48,875 nt of DNA from Stentor roeselii (Eukaryota; Ciliophora; Heterotrichea; Heterotrichida; Stentoridae): NCBI GenBank assembly GCA_006503475.1, contig RSEH01000318.1:1-48875 (forward strand), written 5' to 3'. The translations under genes and the position numbers were made by a program. This document shows positions 8,153 through 17,253 of the stretch, one piece after another. The notes below the pieces were generated by a model that had not been told where the DNA came from, did no database searches, and saw nothing but the letters and a program-made list of their open reading frames with translations. Every line of letters begins with the position of its first letter. Position 1 is the first letter of the stretch.

Positions 8153-9081
8153 TCGAAGAACTTCAAGAAATGGGTGAAGTAGACGAAGACAACTTTATCT
8201 ATCTAAACGAGCAAGGAAAAGCTGAACTGAAACACGAACTAATCTTCCGTTGGAGACAGTTCGCAAGTAAAAAGATCCACATAACCTGCCGTGCATCGTA
8301 ATCTCCACACAGTGACTCAATAAGTTACTTAAAGACCCTTCTTCTAGTATCCATGGAAAAGTACTCAATTTTCCTCGGTCTTCGAAACTTAAAAATAGTA
8401 AACATCCAAAACTCTAAAGAATCTCTTCCAGATGTAAAAACCATTCAGAAAGGGCAAATCGGGAACTACCTCAAGTCAGAAGGCGTCTTCACCTTCGACC
8501 TCGAGTCAAGCGACCAGTGGCTGGAGGTTCAAATCGACTTCCGCGACTTAGCCGCCGTGATTTTTTTCGAAGTGAAAGTTCCACTTGAGACTCCCATTGC
8601 AAGTCTTCGAAAGTTCATTTGTGACCTGCTGAACCACATTTTATTCGCAGAAAGTAATTCTTTGACTTACTCTGAAGAACAGATCATCATACAAAGAATT
8701 AAAATGACTGAAGAAGTCCTTCTCGCCACTGACCTTAAAAGTTCCATGGTGACTCAAACTTCAAAAGTAAGGAAAATCAAAGACTTGAATGACGGGCAGA
8801 CAGTAGGTGAGACAATGAGTTATATCAACAGGTACGTCTTGTGTACACCACTTGCTGGGAAGGTCGGGCAAAGTGGAGTGAGACGTAAGAGTATTATAAG
8901 AGAAGCTTATAACCCGACTATTATGAAGGTCCTTCAAGATACCAGCTTTAATTTTCAGGTAAGGGCTCCGAGGACTGAACCTAAAATATTTAGAAAAAAT
9001 AAGGGAGAACCTCTGAAGTCGGGAGAAAAACCGGTCGTTGATGCGCAGAACTCTTCGGTTTGTAATTGTTGTATTGGGTGA
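8140..9081 (+). CDS. Hypothetical protein in two exons (308 aa)
   Basis: Exon 1 starts at ATG 8140 and would stop at TAA 8299-8301. A 15-nt intron at 8298-8312 (GTAATCTCCACACAG) removes that stop and joins the frame, as ...CRAS-DSISYLK..., to the long ORF that starts visibly at 8353. The spliced product is 308 residues with a TGA stop. Exon 1 is acidic then basic (FEELQEMGEVDED; FRWRQFASKK). The middle is mixed alpha/beta, and the tail is basic and ends in a CNCC motif. No known domain was found. If TGA were Trp, the product would gain only seven residues, so this gene does not test the code. The next gene (GET3) starts 33 bp downstream. Confidence 0.8.
8298..8312 (+). other. 15-nt intron with in-frame stop
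   Basis: GTAATCTCCACACAG splits a Ser codon (TC|T). Retention gives an immediate in-frame TAA, while removal gives an uninterrupted frame from 8140 to 9081. This is the clearest intron in the window and the main evidence, with the telomere, for a heterotrich ciliate. Confidence 0.88.
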
Positions 9082-9114
9082 ATTGGAATGGACTGGGAGT
9101 TCTAGAATATAATT

Positions 9115-10089
9115 ATGGCACTCAATGCAACACTTAGAGGGATTGTTGAACAACGATCGCTTAGGTGGATCTTTGTTGGCGGAAAGGGAGGGGTTGGTAA
9201 GACTACTACTGCTTCGTCTTTAGGAATCTTGCTGGCTCAGCATAGGGAAAGTGTTTTAATCATTTCCACGGACCCGGCTCATAATTTGAGTGATGCTTTC
9301 AATCAGAAGTTGGGATCTAGTCCTACTCAGATTGAAGGAGTGCCAAATCTCTACGGTATGGAGATCAAGCCAAACGTGAACGCAGATAGCATTGACTTCC
9401 CAGACATCTTCGGAGTAGTCCCAGACGAGACATCGAAAAGCTTAATAGCAGAGATCGTGAATTCCATTCCCGGTATAGACGAAGCAATGAGTTTCTCCGA
9501 AATGATGAAAAACGTGAAGACAATGCCCTTCAGTGTGATAATCTTCGACACAGCTCCAACAGGTCACACTTTACGACTTCTGAACTTTCCTAACCTTCTC
9601 GACAAGGGCTTATCAAAGATCGTGACTTTAAAGCAAAACTTGGGAACATTATTCAGTCAGTTGTCAGCAATGATGGGAAGAAACAATGCAGACTTGACAT
9701 TCAACACGATTTTTGACAAGATGGAGCAAATGAAGGGAGTGATTGAAGAGATAAACGGACAGTTCAAGGACCCTGCTTTGACTACTTTTGTAGTGGTTTG
9801 CATTCCTGAGTTTCTTTCCATGTATGAAACTGACAGACTCGTCACTGAATTGATGAAGTTCGAAATTGACGTCGGACATATTGTCATCAATCAGGTTCTT
9901 TTCCCTGATGACCAGTGCAGAATGTGCTTGGCTCGAGAAAAGATGCAGAATAAGTATATTGTTCAGATTAAAGAAATGTTTGAAGACTTTCATATTGTGC
10001 TTAATCCACTACTTGATGATGAAGTTAGAGGAGTTCAAAGGCTCACGCTTTATTCTCAGTTCTTGCTAAATCCTTATAGATCAAACTAG
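9115..10089 (+). CDS. GET3: GET3/TRC40 (ArsA-type) tail-anchored protein targeting ATPase
   Basis: 324 residues, ATG start, TAG stop. It has the deviant Walker A with signature lysine (GGKGGVGKTTTA, residues 22-33), switch I STDPAHN, switch II in FDTAPTGHTLRLL, and the late NQVLFPD motif. The eukaryotic zinc-binding CxxC (CRMC, near 266-269) supports Get3 dimers. The C-terminus has the family's NPLLDDEVRG. Get3 is a cytosolic homodimer that takes tail-anchored membrane proteins and delivers them to the ER receptor. The single-copy length fits the eukaryotic form and not the doubled bacterial ArsA. The 3' end converges with the gene at 10,094, with 4 bp between the stops. Confidence 0.96.
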   Translation: MALNATLRGIVEQRSLRWIFVGGKGGVGKTTTASSLGILLAQHRESVLIISTDPAHNLSDAFNQKLGSSPTQIEGVPNLYGMEIKPNVNADSIDFPDIFGVVPDETSKSLIAEIVNSIPGIDEAMSFSEMMKNVKTMPFSVIIFDTAPTGHTLRLLNFPNLLDKGLSKIVTLKQNLGTLFSQLSAMMGRNNADLTFNTIFDKMEQMKGVIEEINGQFKDPALTTFVVVCIPEFLSMYETDRLVTELMKFEIDVGHIVINQVLFPDDQCRMCLAREKMQNKYIVQIKEMFEDFHIVLNPLLDDEVRGVQRLTLYSQFLLNPYRSN

Positions 10090-10093
10090 ATAA

Positions 10094-10753
10094 TTATAAT
10101 TTTTTATGCAGGATGTTTCTTGTAATGTTCTGGATTTCTTTTGCTGCTTGGTCGGGCATTTCAATGTTTTTTTTCGGTTTGAATTTGATAATCACATCAT
10201 TTTTCCTTAGCTGTTTTTTCAATTTGATTTTTAAGTCCTTGGTCTTCTCAATAATGCCCCTAGGACTTCTCAATCCATCCTCCATTCCCTGCCTAGGAAC
10301 ACTTCCCCTTCTCGACTGTGTTTTAGTATTTAAAGAACTATCAGGTCTCTCAGGGCTTTTACTTAAAAACATGAAACTTTGTTTGAGTTTTTCCTTTCCC
10401 TGAGGGATAAGCTTCAAAATTTCCTTTTTATTCTTCAAATAAATATTTAAGGAATTGATTTCTTGCCCCGAAGGCTCAGTTTCTTTCTTCTGCAAGTTTT
10501 GAAAACCTTGCCAAACTTTCGGGACTTTTTTTAGTTTTTTATCAAACTTGTAATCGAGTTTATCCAGTCTTTTAATCTTCTTTATCTTGTTTGGAGAGAT
10601 TATTTTCGCTGATTTTGACGTCGGCTCATTGCATGGCCCTGGGGAAAGTTCTGGACTGATGCAAGCAGAATTAGGGATTTCTGGAATGGGACTCAAAGCA
10701 TTCGAGTCGGTTAATCGGAAGGAACCGATGAACTTTTTGGGATACGGTAACAT
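10094..10753 (-). CDS. Hypothetical lysine-rich protein
   Basis: 219 residues, ATG start, TAA stop. Pro/Ser-rich at the N-terminus, then strongly basic with repeated K-rich stretches (KIKKIKRLDKLDYKFDKKL; KDLKIKLKKQLRKN). It ends in a helical segment, AAKEIQNITRNILHKKL. No domain was recognised. The charge suggests nucleic-acid, tubulin or membrane-surface binding, but that is only inference. It lies tail to tail with GET3 and 280 bp downstream of the eIF4A stop on the same strand. Confidence 0.6.
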   Translation of the reverse strand: MLPYPKKFIGSFRLTDSNALSPIPEIPNSACISPELSPGPCNEPTSKSAKIISPNKIKKIKRLDKLDYKFDKKLKKVPKVWQGFQNLQKKETEPSGQEINSLNIYLKNKKEILKLIPQGKEKLKQSFMFLSKSPERPDSSLNTKTQSRRGSVPRQGMEDGLRSPRGIIEKTKDLKIKLKKQLRKNDVIIKFKPKKNIEMPDQAAKEIQNITRNILHKKL

Positions 10754-11032
10754 TTTAAAGATTTATCATTAATAAGTGAACTGAATTGCATGCTTATGGA
10801 GGACGAATAATTTTTTCTAATTTTAGAAAAACAAAGATTCAAGACTTGGTGAATTTAATGATTTAAGCAAGTAAAGAGTTCCAAAGACAGTTGACCAGTA
10901 ATCTTAAATTAATGCTTATTTTTTTCAATTAAATAAACCACCCTGAAGCTCTTCACCGATTAACAACCATGGAAACCCCTTCAACAGAAACTCGATTCCC
11001 CTAAAGACAATTAACTTCTACCCAATAGTTAT
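10754..11032 (-). promoter_or_regulatory. Intergenic region, promoter of the lysine-rich gene and eIF4A 3' flank
   Basis: 279 bp between two minus-strand genes. Only a spurious 11-codon ORF (10,969, + strand) is present. A short imperfect dyad TTTTTTCTAATTTTAGAAAA lies near 10,811. No other element was seen. Confidence 0.3.
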
Positions 11033-12229
11033 CTAGAGTAAATTACTAAGATCCTCCGGCAGTTCCTCAATGCTAGTGTTATAATGCTGTTCCAAGTCCT
11101 TCAAGAACTGTGCATCGGATTCAGTGACGAAGTTGATGGCGACTCCTTTCCTTCCGAACCTTCCACTTCTTCCAATCCTATGCAAGTAGTTCTCGTAATT
11201 CGTGGGCATGTCGTAGTTAATCACAAGGCTCACCTGCTGAACGTCGATTCCTCTTGCAAGCAAGTCAGTCGTGATCAAGACTCGAGTCGATCCAGTCCTG
11301 AACTCTTTCATGATCAGCTCTCGCTGGGTCTGGTCCATCTCTCCGTGCATGTAGGACACGACGAAGTCTTTTTCAGTCATCTGCTTGGTTAGAAACTCAA
11401 CCTTTTTCCTAGTGTTTGCGTAGATTATAGCCTGGGCTATGTCGAGGTTTTCGTATAAGTCCGCCAATGTCGCGAATTTCCAGTCTTCCTTCTCGATTGG
11501 GATGTAGTATTGAGCGATACCTTCTAAGGTCAACTCGTCTTTCTTTACTAGGATTCGGATTGGATCACGCATGAAGTCCGTTGTTAGTTTTAGGATTTCT
11601 GGAGGCATTGTTGCTGAGAATAAACAACATTGCACGTTACCTGGCAAATGACGGAAAATTTCTTGGATCTGGTCTTTGAAACCTCTTGATAACATCTCGT
11701 CTGCCTCGTCTAATATGAAGATCTTCAGGTGCGAAGTGGACAAATGGTTTCTCGAAATCATATCAAAGACTCTTCCAGGAGTTCCAACCACGACATGTAC
11801 TCCTCTTTCAAGTATCCTGATATCTTCCCTGACAACAGTTCCTCCAATGCAAGCATGACAGTTGATTTTCAAATACTGTCCAATCTGAAGGACGACTCGG
11901 TGGATCTGTTGAGCCAATTCTCTGGTGGGGGCCAAGATGAGTGCCTGGCAATGATTGATCGAGTTGTCAATGAGTTCCAGCATGCCTACAGTGAAAGTTG
12001 CAGTTTTGCCAGTTCCCGACTGTGCCTGTGCAATCGTGTCCCTTCCCAGAATGATCGGCTTGATTCCCTTTTGCTGGATAGCTGAGGGCTTTTCGAACCC
12101 GTAAGAGTAGATTCCCCGGAGCAGTGTCTGCTTAAGATTCATATCGTCGAAAGTCTCAGTCACTTCGCTCCAATTGGAATCAATTACGAATTCTTCTGTT
12201 TGCTCCATCAACCTCCTATTATAATCCAT
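11033..12229 (-). CDS. EIF4A: eIF4A, DEAD-box RNA helicase of translation initiation
   Basis: 398 residues from the ATG at 12,229-12,227 ([10 protein letters not shown]), the standard eIF4A length. The frame stays open to a GTG at 12,259, but that is not a credible start. All helicase motifs are intact: Q motif [36 protein letters not shown] in [32 protein letters not shown], and [13 protein letters not shown]. The phrases [16 protein letters not shown] and [18 protein letters not shown] point to eIF4A proper and not to the exon-junction factor eIF4A3/FAL1. eIF4A unwinds mRNA 5' leaders as part of eIF4F in the cytosol. It diverges from the gene at 12,284 with only 54 bp between start codons. 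Confidence 0.96.
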   Translation of the reverse strand: MDYNRRLMEQTEEFVIDSNWSEVTETFDDMNLKQTLLRGIYSYGFEKPSAIQQKGIKPIILGRDTIAQAQSGTGKTATFTVGMLELIDNSINHCQALILAPTRELAQQIHRVVLQIGQYLKINCHACIGGTVVREDIRILERGVHVVVGTPGRVFDMISRNHLSTSHLKIFILDEADEMLSRGFKDQIQEIFRHLPGNVQCCLFSATMPPEILKLTTDFMRDPIRILVKKDELTLEGIAQYYIPIEKEDWKFATLADLYENLDIAQAIIYANTRKKVEFLTKQMTEKDFVVSYMHGEMDQTQRELIMKEFRTGSTRVLITTDLLARGIDVQQVSLVINYDMPTNYENYLHRIGRSGRFGRKGVAINFVTESDAQFLKDLEQHYNTSIEELPEDLSNLL

Positions 12230-12283
12230 TCGTCTTTCAGAGGAAAGTATGGTTTTCACAGATTACTTAAAGACTTTCTAAAT
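12230..12283. promoter_or_regulatory. 54-bp divergent promoter of eIF4A and the 153-aa gene
   Basis: Only 54 bases separate the two ATG codons, so both promoters and both 5' UTRs must fit here or reach into the opposite coding region. Extremely short divergent spacers fit the compact style of this part of the window. Confidence 0.45.
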
Positions 12284-12745
12284 ATGAACCCCACTACTCT
12301 GACTAGTGACCGCTACGGAAAGGCCTTTGAAATGAGGAGGAACTACTCAGGCCATGATTCGCAACCTGCGAAAAACCCTTTACGTGGTGCTGGCTCTGCG
12401 AAGAGCTTGAAGAAGACTCGAAAGGATTACGATGAGCAGTTGAAAAGTGTTTTAAAGAACTCTGGACTACAAACGGTCAGGTCTTTGCCCCGTCTTCCTT
12501 TTGCATCTCCAAAGGTTCATAACTTAGACATGAAAAAGGTTGAAGGATTAAAGGATAAAGACTGGGAGTCCAAACAAAAGTTTCACTCTGTTCGAGAACA
12601 GAAGAAAAAAGTGACTTTTTTGATGGCAAGTCCGAAAAGCGACCCTAAACAAATCGACTACAGTAGACTGCTCAATCAGGATATTTTGGAATTCGAGAAA
12701 AGACTTGAGTATTACAAAAACTCTTTAAAACATCAGGGTGATTAA
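12284..12745 (+). CDS. Hypothetical basic protein (153 aa)
   Basis: The frame is open from a TTG at 12,200, but the first ATG is at 12,284 (MNPTTLTSDRYGK), which also clears the eIF4A start; I use it. The product is 153 residues, basic and rich in Lys and Ser, with a helical C-terminus (ILEFEKRLEYYKNSLKHQG). No domain was recognised. Its TAA overlaps the TAA of the convergent 979-residue gene within a shared four-base TTAA. Confidence 0.6.
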   Translation: MNPTTLTSDRYGKAFEMRRNYSGHDSQPAKNPLRGAGSAKSLKKTRKDYDEQLKSVLKNSGLQTVRSLPRLPFASPKVHNLDMKKVEGLKDKDWESKQKFHSVREQKKKVTFLMASPKSDPKQIDYSRLLNQDILEFEKRLEYYKNSLKHQGD

Positions 12746-15681
12746 TTATTTATATCTAAACAGGTCTTTAAACTTTCAAGTCCATATATCACGGGTTTTC
12801 CGTTGCGATACTTGATGTTAATAGCAGGAATTAGTGATTCTGTTATATAATAGTCAAGAGTGCTTAAAGAGCAATGAGCTTCAATGATGACTTTATCAAG
12901 ACAAAGAGTAAGAACATTGATTCCTCTGACCATATTCAAGACGATTTCATTTTCCTTTTCAAAAAACATGATAGTCCAATTTTCTCCTTTTAAAGAAACT
13001 TTTTTCTTGATGATGATTTTTTTTTTATCTACCTTATGAAGTCTTTTTCTAGTCCAGTACCCTCGATAATTTGCCTGAATCCTTTGAGCGTATCGAGAAA
13101 GATCAATCTTGCTCTTGCTCAGGTCGATGTAAAGCAAGTCAGGTCCCTTTACAACAAGCATGTACTTGGAGACATAATACGCGATAGAAATCAAGTTTTG
13201 CTTGGGAATCTCTGTTTTTTCACTTATCGTGTCAAGGTCAATCGTGATGATACTGATGGAGTCACTGAAGACGTTATGCTGAAGTTTAAACACCAGCATA
13301 ATCTCTTCCAGATAAGACTTCGAAAGACTCATCGACACAATGTAATGTTTCGAATTGATTCGTAGACCTGTCCTGAAGATCAGTCGATCAAAGATCAAGT
13401 CACTTGTATTGACCACGTCTTTATAAACTATTGAAAATTTCAAAGTTTCTCGGCCTAGCTTCAATTGTGGGAAGTGATCAAGTGAAAGGTACCGGCTTAG
13501 ATATCGAAAATAAGGAAGTTTGAAAGGAATCGGCTCGAATAGGTTTAGACTGTACTCAAGATGCTTGTGGAACAGGTTGAGCTTCAGGCAATTTTCTTGA
13601 GTTGAGTAGATAAATGAAAGTATTGAAGTCTGCTTTTTCGGTCTTAGGTAAATCGTGATTCCTTTACTCACTGCGTTGCCCTTTCTCACAGAATATCCTC
13701 TGTAAAAGCTTTGAAGCTTTGTTACTTTCTTTTTCCTGGACTGGTTGTTTATCCGAAGAACTTTTGGAATGTTGCCTTCCTTTGACTTTAGATGTAATTT
13801 GACTTGTCCGAATTTTACAGTCAGAAGCTTCGCAAGGACGTCGATGTTGCGACCAGTGATCTGCTCTTGGATTCCATAAACGACTTTCAAGTACTCTTTA
13901 TTGACAACACAATAAGAAACTTTCCTACTTTCCGCATTGATTGATTCGATGAGGAACTTCTGGTCTTTAAGAAAATTGACGACTGAGATTTTAACGAAAA
14001 AATCATTTTCATGAACAGTGAGTTCTTTGTTGTAATACAAAAGTTCCATTTTGTCCTCTAAGGGCAAGTCGACTTTCAGTGTTTTTTCTTCTATTGTGTA
14101 AAAAGTAAGAAACTTTTCTCTCGGGATCTCGAAAAAGTTCACATTTAACTTGTCAGTGAAAGTTGTGATCTGGCTTAAACAGGTCATCACGGACTTCGAG
14201 GCGTAAGCCTCTGCTAAAAAGTCAGACCTGGGCTGTTGGATGGTGAATTTAAACAAGCCAGAGTAACCATTAAGGTAAAAATACCCTTCCAAGAAGTTTA
14301 TCTTCACCAGCTGCCCGAGAACCAGTTTATTATTAACAAGGTCCAGATATGGCAGGATGTCCTCCGTGATAAAGTTGGTCAAACCCTTCGCAGCCGTCAT
14401 TTTCGTGTCAAGAGAAAACGTCTGGTTGTTGTACTGCACGACTGTTGTAATGATTTTACTTTGTTTTGTGTAGTAAAAAGAAAAATCGCACTGAACGTAC
14501 ATAAAATAAGCCTTTTGACTTGTCACTAGAATCCTTTCGAATTCCGTTGGAGTGATTTGATGAGATTTCGGCTCAGAAAGCTGTAAAATCGGTCTTTTGA
14601 GAATCACTCGTTCAGCACCTTTGAAGCTCATCGAAATTCCACTTTTTTCACTTTGGAAAGAACTCGATTTTGATGAAGAAGTTTCGAGGTTTTGAGAACT
14701 CTGAGAAAAAGTTTTGTTTAAAGACGATTTTGAGTCGTTGAATTTTGGGAAAACTATCAATGTTGGAAGAGATTTTTTTGAATAGTCGGAACTTGGAATA
14801 AGGCTTTGCATCAAAGGACGGATGTTTTTAAGGGTGTATGGCTCGACTTGGTAGACTGAACTTCGACGGTTTAGACCTGGTGGCTTTGGTTGATGGGATT
14901 TTTTAGGGTTTTTTAAGGTTCGACCCATGTCTTGACCTTTTTGGGATGATCTACGAGGCAGGGCAACTGAGGTTTTTCTTAGATTTGATTCGAGTTTTAG
15001 TATTTTTAAGGCGATTTCAGTGTCTTCAGCTATTCCAGGTCTCAACTTCCGTAGTCTTTTCGCTTTGTCAAACCAAATGTTAGCCTGATTAAGATCTTTT
15101 AACTTTTTAAAACTTTGAGCATAAGCAAAGTAACTTAAAAATAAACATTTCTGCAGTTTATGTACTTCATCATTCTGCTTCTGGAGCATTTCTTCGCAAT
15201 ACCTGACAGCAATTTTCGAGTAATTCAATGATTTTTCAGGTTTTTTAAGACCTAGCCAGGCATTAGCAGCGACGACATTCACGAGACCATAAATGGAAGT
15301 GAAAAGTTTTCCAATTAAAAGCAAAAAAATTGACTTTTCAGCGAACCATGCACTTAATTCAAACATTTTATCATTTAAAGTCATTTTGCTCAGGTCAAAA
15401 AGAAGACTTGAAGCGAATCCTAAAGTGTCTAAAGACTTGCTTGCAGATAACTTGATAGCAAGTGCTTCAAGAGTTGATAAAATTCGAGATCTTTCATTAT
15501 TTTGAATGAATTTCAAGAAAAACTTCTGAAGTTTTTTAAAAGCTTCTTTTAAAATGTCCTGTCTTTCAATTGGGCCGTATTTTCCTTCTATGAAACTGTA
15601 AAGGTTAAGAAAGTTGATGTAGTCTAAAGGGTCTGAACTTTTTTGGATTTCTTTCCAGGTAGATGAAATATCAGATTCCAT
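12742..15681 (-). CDS. Large IQ-motif protein with TPR-like N-terminus
   Basis: 979 residues, ATG start, TAA stop. Residues ~1-230 look like helical TPR-type repeats (KPEKSLNYSKIAVRYCEEML; AYAQSFKKLKDLNQANIWFD). A Ser-rich basic linker occupies ~230-370. The rest is made of repeated beta-rich modules of about 100 residues. Two calmodulin-binding IQ motifs are visible: KLQSFYRGYSVRKG near 654 and RIQANYRGYWTRKRLHK near 870. IQ motifs bind calmodulin-like light chains, so a cytoskeletal or ciliary scaffold role is plausible, but I do not recognise an orthologue. The beta modules following each IQ site look alike, which suggests internal duplication. Confidence 0.75.
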   Translation of the reverse strand: MESDISSTWKEIQKSSDPLDYINFLNLYSFIEGKYGPIERQDILKEAFKKLQKFFLKFIQNNERSRILSTLEALAIKLSASKSLDTLGFASSLLFDLSKMTLNDKMFELSAWFAEKSIFLLLIGKLFTSIYGLVNVVAANAWLGLKKPEKSLNYSKIAVRYCEEMLQKQNDEVHKLQKCLFLSYFAYAQSFKKLKDLNQANIWFDKAKRLRKLRPGIAEDTEIALKILKLESNLRKTSVALPRRSSQKGQDMGRTLKNPKKSHQPKPPGLNRRSSVYQVEPYTLKNIRPLMQSLIPSSDYSKKSLPTLIVFPKFNDSKSSLNKTFSQSSQNLETSSSKSSSFQSEKSGISMSFKGAERVILKRPILQLSEPKSHQITPTEFERILVTSQKAYFMYVQCDFSFYYTKQSKIITTVVQYNNQTFSLDTKMTAAKGLTNFITEDILPYLDLVNNKLVLGQLVKINFLEGYFYLNGYSGLFKFTIQQPRSDFLAEAYASKSVMTCLSQITTFTDKLNVNFFEIPREKFLTFYTIEEKTLKVDLPLEDKMELLYYNKELTVHENDFFVKISVVNFLKDQKFLIESINAESRKVSYCVVNKEYLKVVYGIQEQITGRNIDVLAKLLTVKFGQVKLHLKSKEGNIPKVLRINNQSRKKKVTKLQSFYRGYSVRKGNAVSKGITIYLRPKKQTSILSFIYSTQENCLKLNLFHKHLEYSLNLFEPIPFKLPYFRYLSRYLSLDHFPQLKLGRETLKFSIVYKDVVNTSDLIFDRLIFRTGLRINSKHYIVSMSLSKSYLEEIMLVFKLQHNVFSDSISIITIDLDTISEKTEIPKQNLISIAYYVSKYMLVVKGPDLLYIDLSKSKIDLSRYAQRIQANYRGYWTRKRLHKVDKKKIIIKKKVSLKGENWTIMFFEKENEIVLNMVRGINVLTLCLDKVIIEAHCSLSTLDYYITESLIPAINIKYRNGKPVIYGLESLKTCLDINN

Positions 15682-15965
15682 TTATGACCAGTGATAAACA
15701 CTCAAGTCCATACTCCAGGAAAAATCTTAATCAATGAAAAACCCTTATTTTTAACCTCAACAAAAACTATCTAAATAAAAAAAATCTAAACCTTGCCTCA
15801 ACTTTTAAAAAATCCTTAAAAGTTCCCTTCAATATTTAAAAACACCATCAAACCCTTAAAACCCTCAACAAAAAAACCTCTAAAATCCCATCACGCCCAA
15901 ATATTTCCTCCTCTACCCACTGCTCAATTATCTCTTCAACTCCATCCAATCTCTCCATAAATCAA
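15682..15965 (+). promoter_or_regulatory. Divergent promoter region, strongly G-poor on the + strand
   Basis: 284 bp between outward-facing starts at 15,681 (-) and 15,966 (+). The + strand has long A/C/T runs with very few G, which is the same composition as other upstream flanks here. No recognisable motif. Confidence 0.4.
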
Positions 15966-17243
15966 ATGTGGGCAGCAAACGAGCCAATAACAGCAAGACG
16001 TCAAACCCGTTTAAAGTTCCTCGAGCAAGAATCCGACCAGTTGCGGACCTACAAAAGTGACTTAGAATTTTGCTTGCTAAACACGAAGCGTTTATTATCC
16101 GAGATGATCTCTGCCCAAATAGTGGTGTCCCACCGTCGAATTGATTCTTCAGACACAGAAGTCGTCTCCCACGTGCCTCTGAAAACAGTGGAAAGCGCTT
16201 TAGAAAAGAACCTTCAGCTGATCTTGTCACTTAAAAAAACAAAGCGTGATAGAGACCTGGTATTGGGAAAGGTCCTGATCTCGGAGCAGTTGGCGGATGA
16301 GACAGTGCGAAAAGAACATGAAATTATTCAGGAGTCGGAAGACCAGGCGAATGACATTCGTTATGTTTTGGATAAGAAGGACCTGAGGCTTAATAACTTG
16401 AAGTCGAAGGTTGAAGCTATTGAGTCTGAAATCTCGAAGCTGAAAAATGAGAGTCTTGCGATTTTGACACTCACTGAAGATAATCTTGCACTTTTTAAAC
16501 AGTCGGAAAAAATCAAGAATTCTTTGTCTAGGGTTTCGAAAAAATTACAAATCACTGAAAGTCAAACTGAAGAACTTAAGATTCATGCCGTGCAGCTACA
16601 GGAAGCTATTGAACAGTTCAAAATTCTCTCTAAAAATCCGATGATTAGAAGCAAAAAGGGGAATAATTTGGCTAGTACACAGATACTTGATTTGACTTTG
16701 AATTTTGATGTTGATTATAGTGATAGTAGTAGTAGTGAGGTTTGCTTTCCGGATAAGTTACAAGTTGAAACCAAAGTTAAACCTAATTTACCTAAACTTG
16801 ACTTTACGAGGGTTTTGAAGGGTGCGGATAAAACCTCTCAGCCTACTCATTTTGCACAGGTAAAGTCAAAGACCGAGTACTTGGAAAAGATGTGTAAGGA
16901 AAAAACCGAAATTTTAAATAGTTTAAGACAAAAAATCAAATCTCAGCTCATGAAAAACGCAGAGTTGGTCAACATGCAAAATGAAAAATCTTCAGCAAGC
17001 AGGCCGGTGGTGGAGAAAAAAAAGAAAAAGCGAGCCATGAGTAACGCTTTAGATTATCTCACTCCAGAAGTAACTGATGTTAAAAAAGAAGTGATTATCG
17101 ACGTTGAGGATAAATCGGCAAGAATTTCTATTGAAAGTCTGGATAACATGTCTAGTTTTAATGGAAGTGAAGTCGAAAAACTCGACTTTCAAGAACCAGA
17201 TTCGATTTTGTGTGAGTATATCCATGAAATTAACCAAAAATAA
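15966..17243 (+). CDS. Coiled-coil protein
   Basis: 425 residues, ATG start, TAA stop. Residues ~15-225 are predicted to be nearly continuous coiled coil (NLKSKVEAIESEISKLKNES; SKKLQITESQTEELKIHAVQ). A Ser/Asp patch (DYSDSSSSEVC) and a second coil at ~300-345 follow, then a basic spot KKKKKRAMS and an acidic tail. No enzymatic domain. Such proteins are usually structural (basal body, cortex, cilia), but this is inference. It is convergent with the CDPK gene, with 10 bp between the stops. Confidence 0.7.
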   Translation: MWAANEPITARRQTRLKFLEQESDQLRTYKSDLEFCLLNTKRLLSEMISAQIVVSHRRIDSSDTEVVSHVPLKTVESALEKNLQLILSLKKTKRDRDLVLGKVLISEQLADETVRKEHEIIQESEDQANDIRYVLDKKDLRLNNLKSKVEAIESEISKLKNESLAILTLTEDNLALFKQSEKIKNSLSRVSKKLQITESQTEELKIHAVQLQEAIEQFKILSKNPMIRSKKGNNLASTQILDLTLNFDVDYSDSSSSEVCFPDKLQVETKVKPNLPKLDFTRVLKGADKTSQPTHFAQVKSKTEYLEKMCKEKTEILNSLRQKIKSQLMKNAELVNMQNEKSSASRPVVEKKKKKRAMSNALDYLTPEVTDVKKEVIIDVEDKSARISIESLDNMSSFNGSEVEKLDFQEPDSILCEYIHEINQK

Positions 17244-17253
17244 TAAGATATGA

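Noticed and set aside
11033-12259. eIF4A starting at 12,259
   Set aside because: That codon is GTG; the ATG at 12,229 gives the normal eIF4A length and N-terminus.
12200-12745. Gene starting at 12,200 and overlapping eIF4A
   Set aside because: That codon is TTG; the first ATG at 12,284 clears the eIF4A start.
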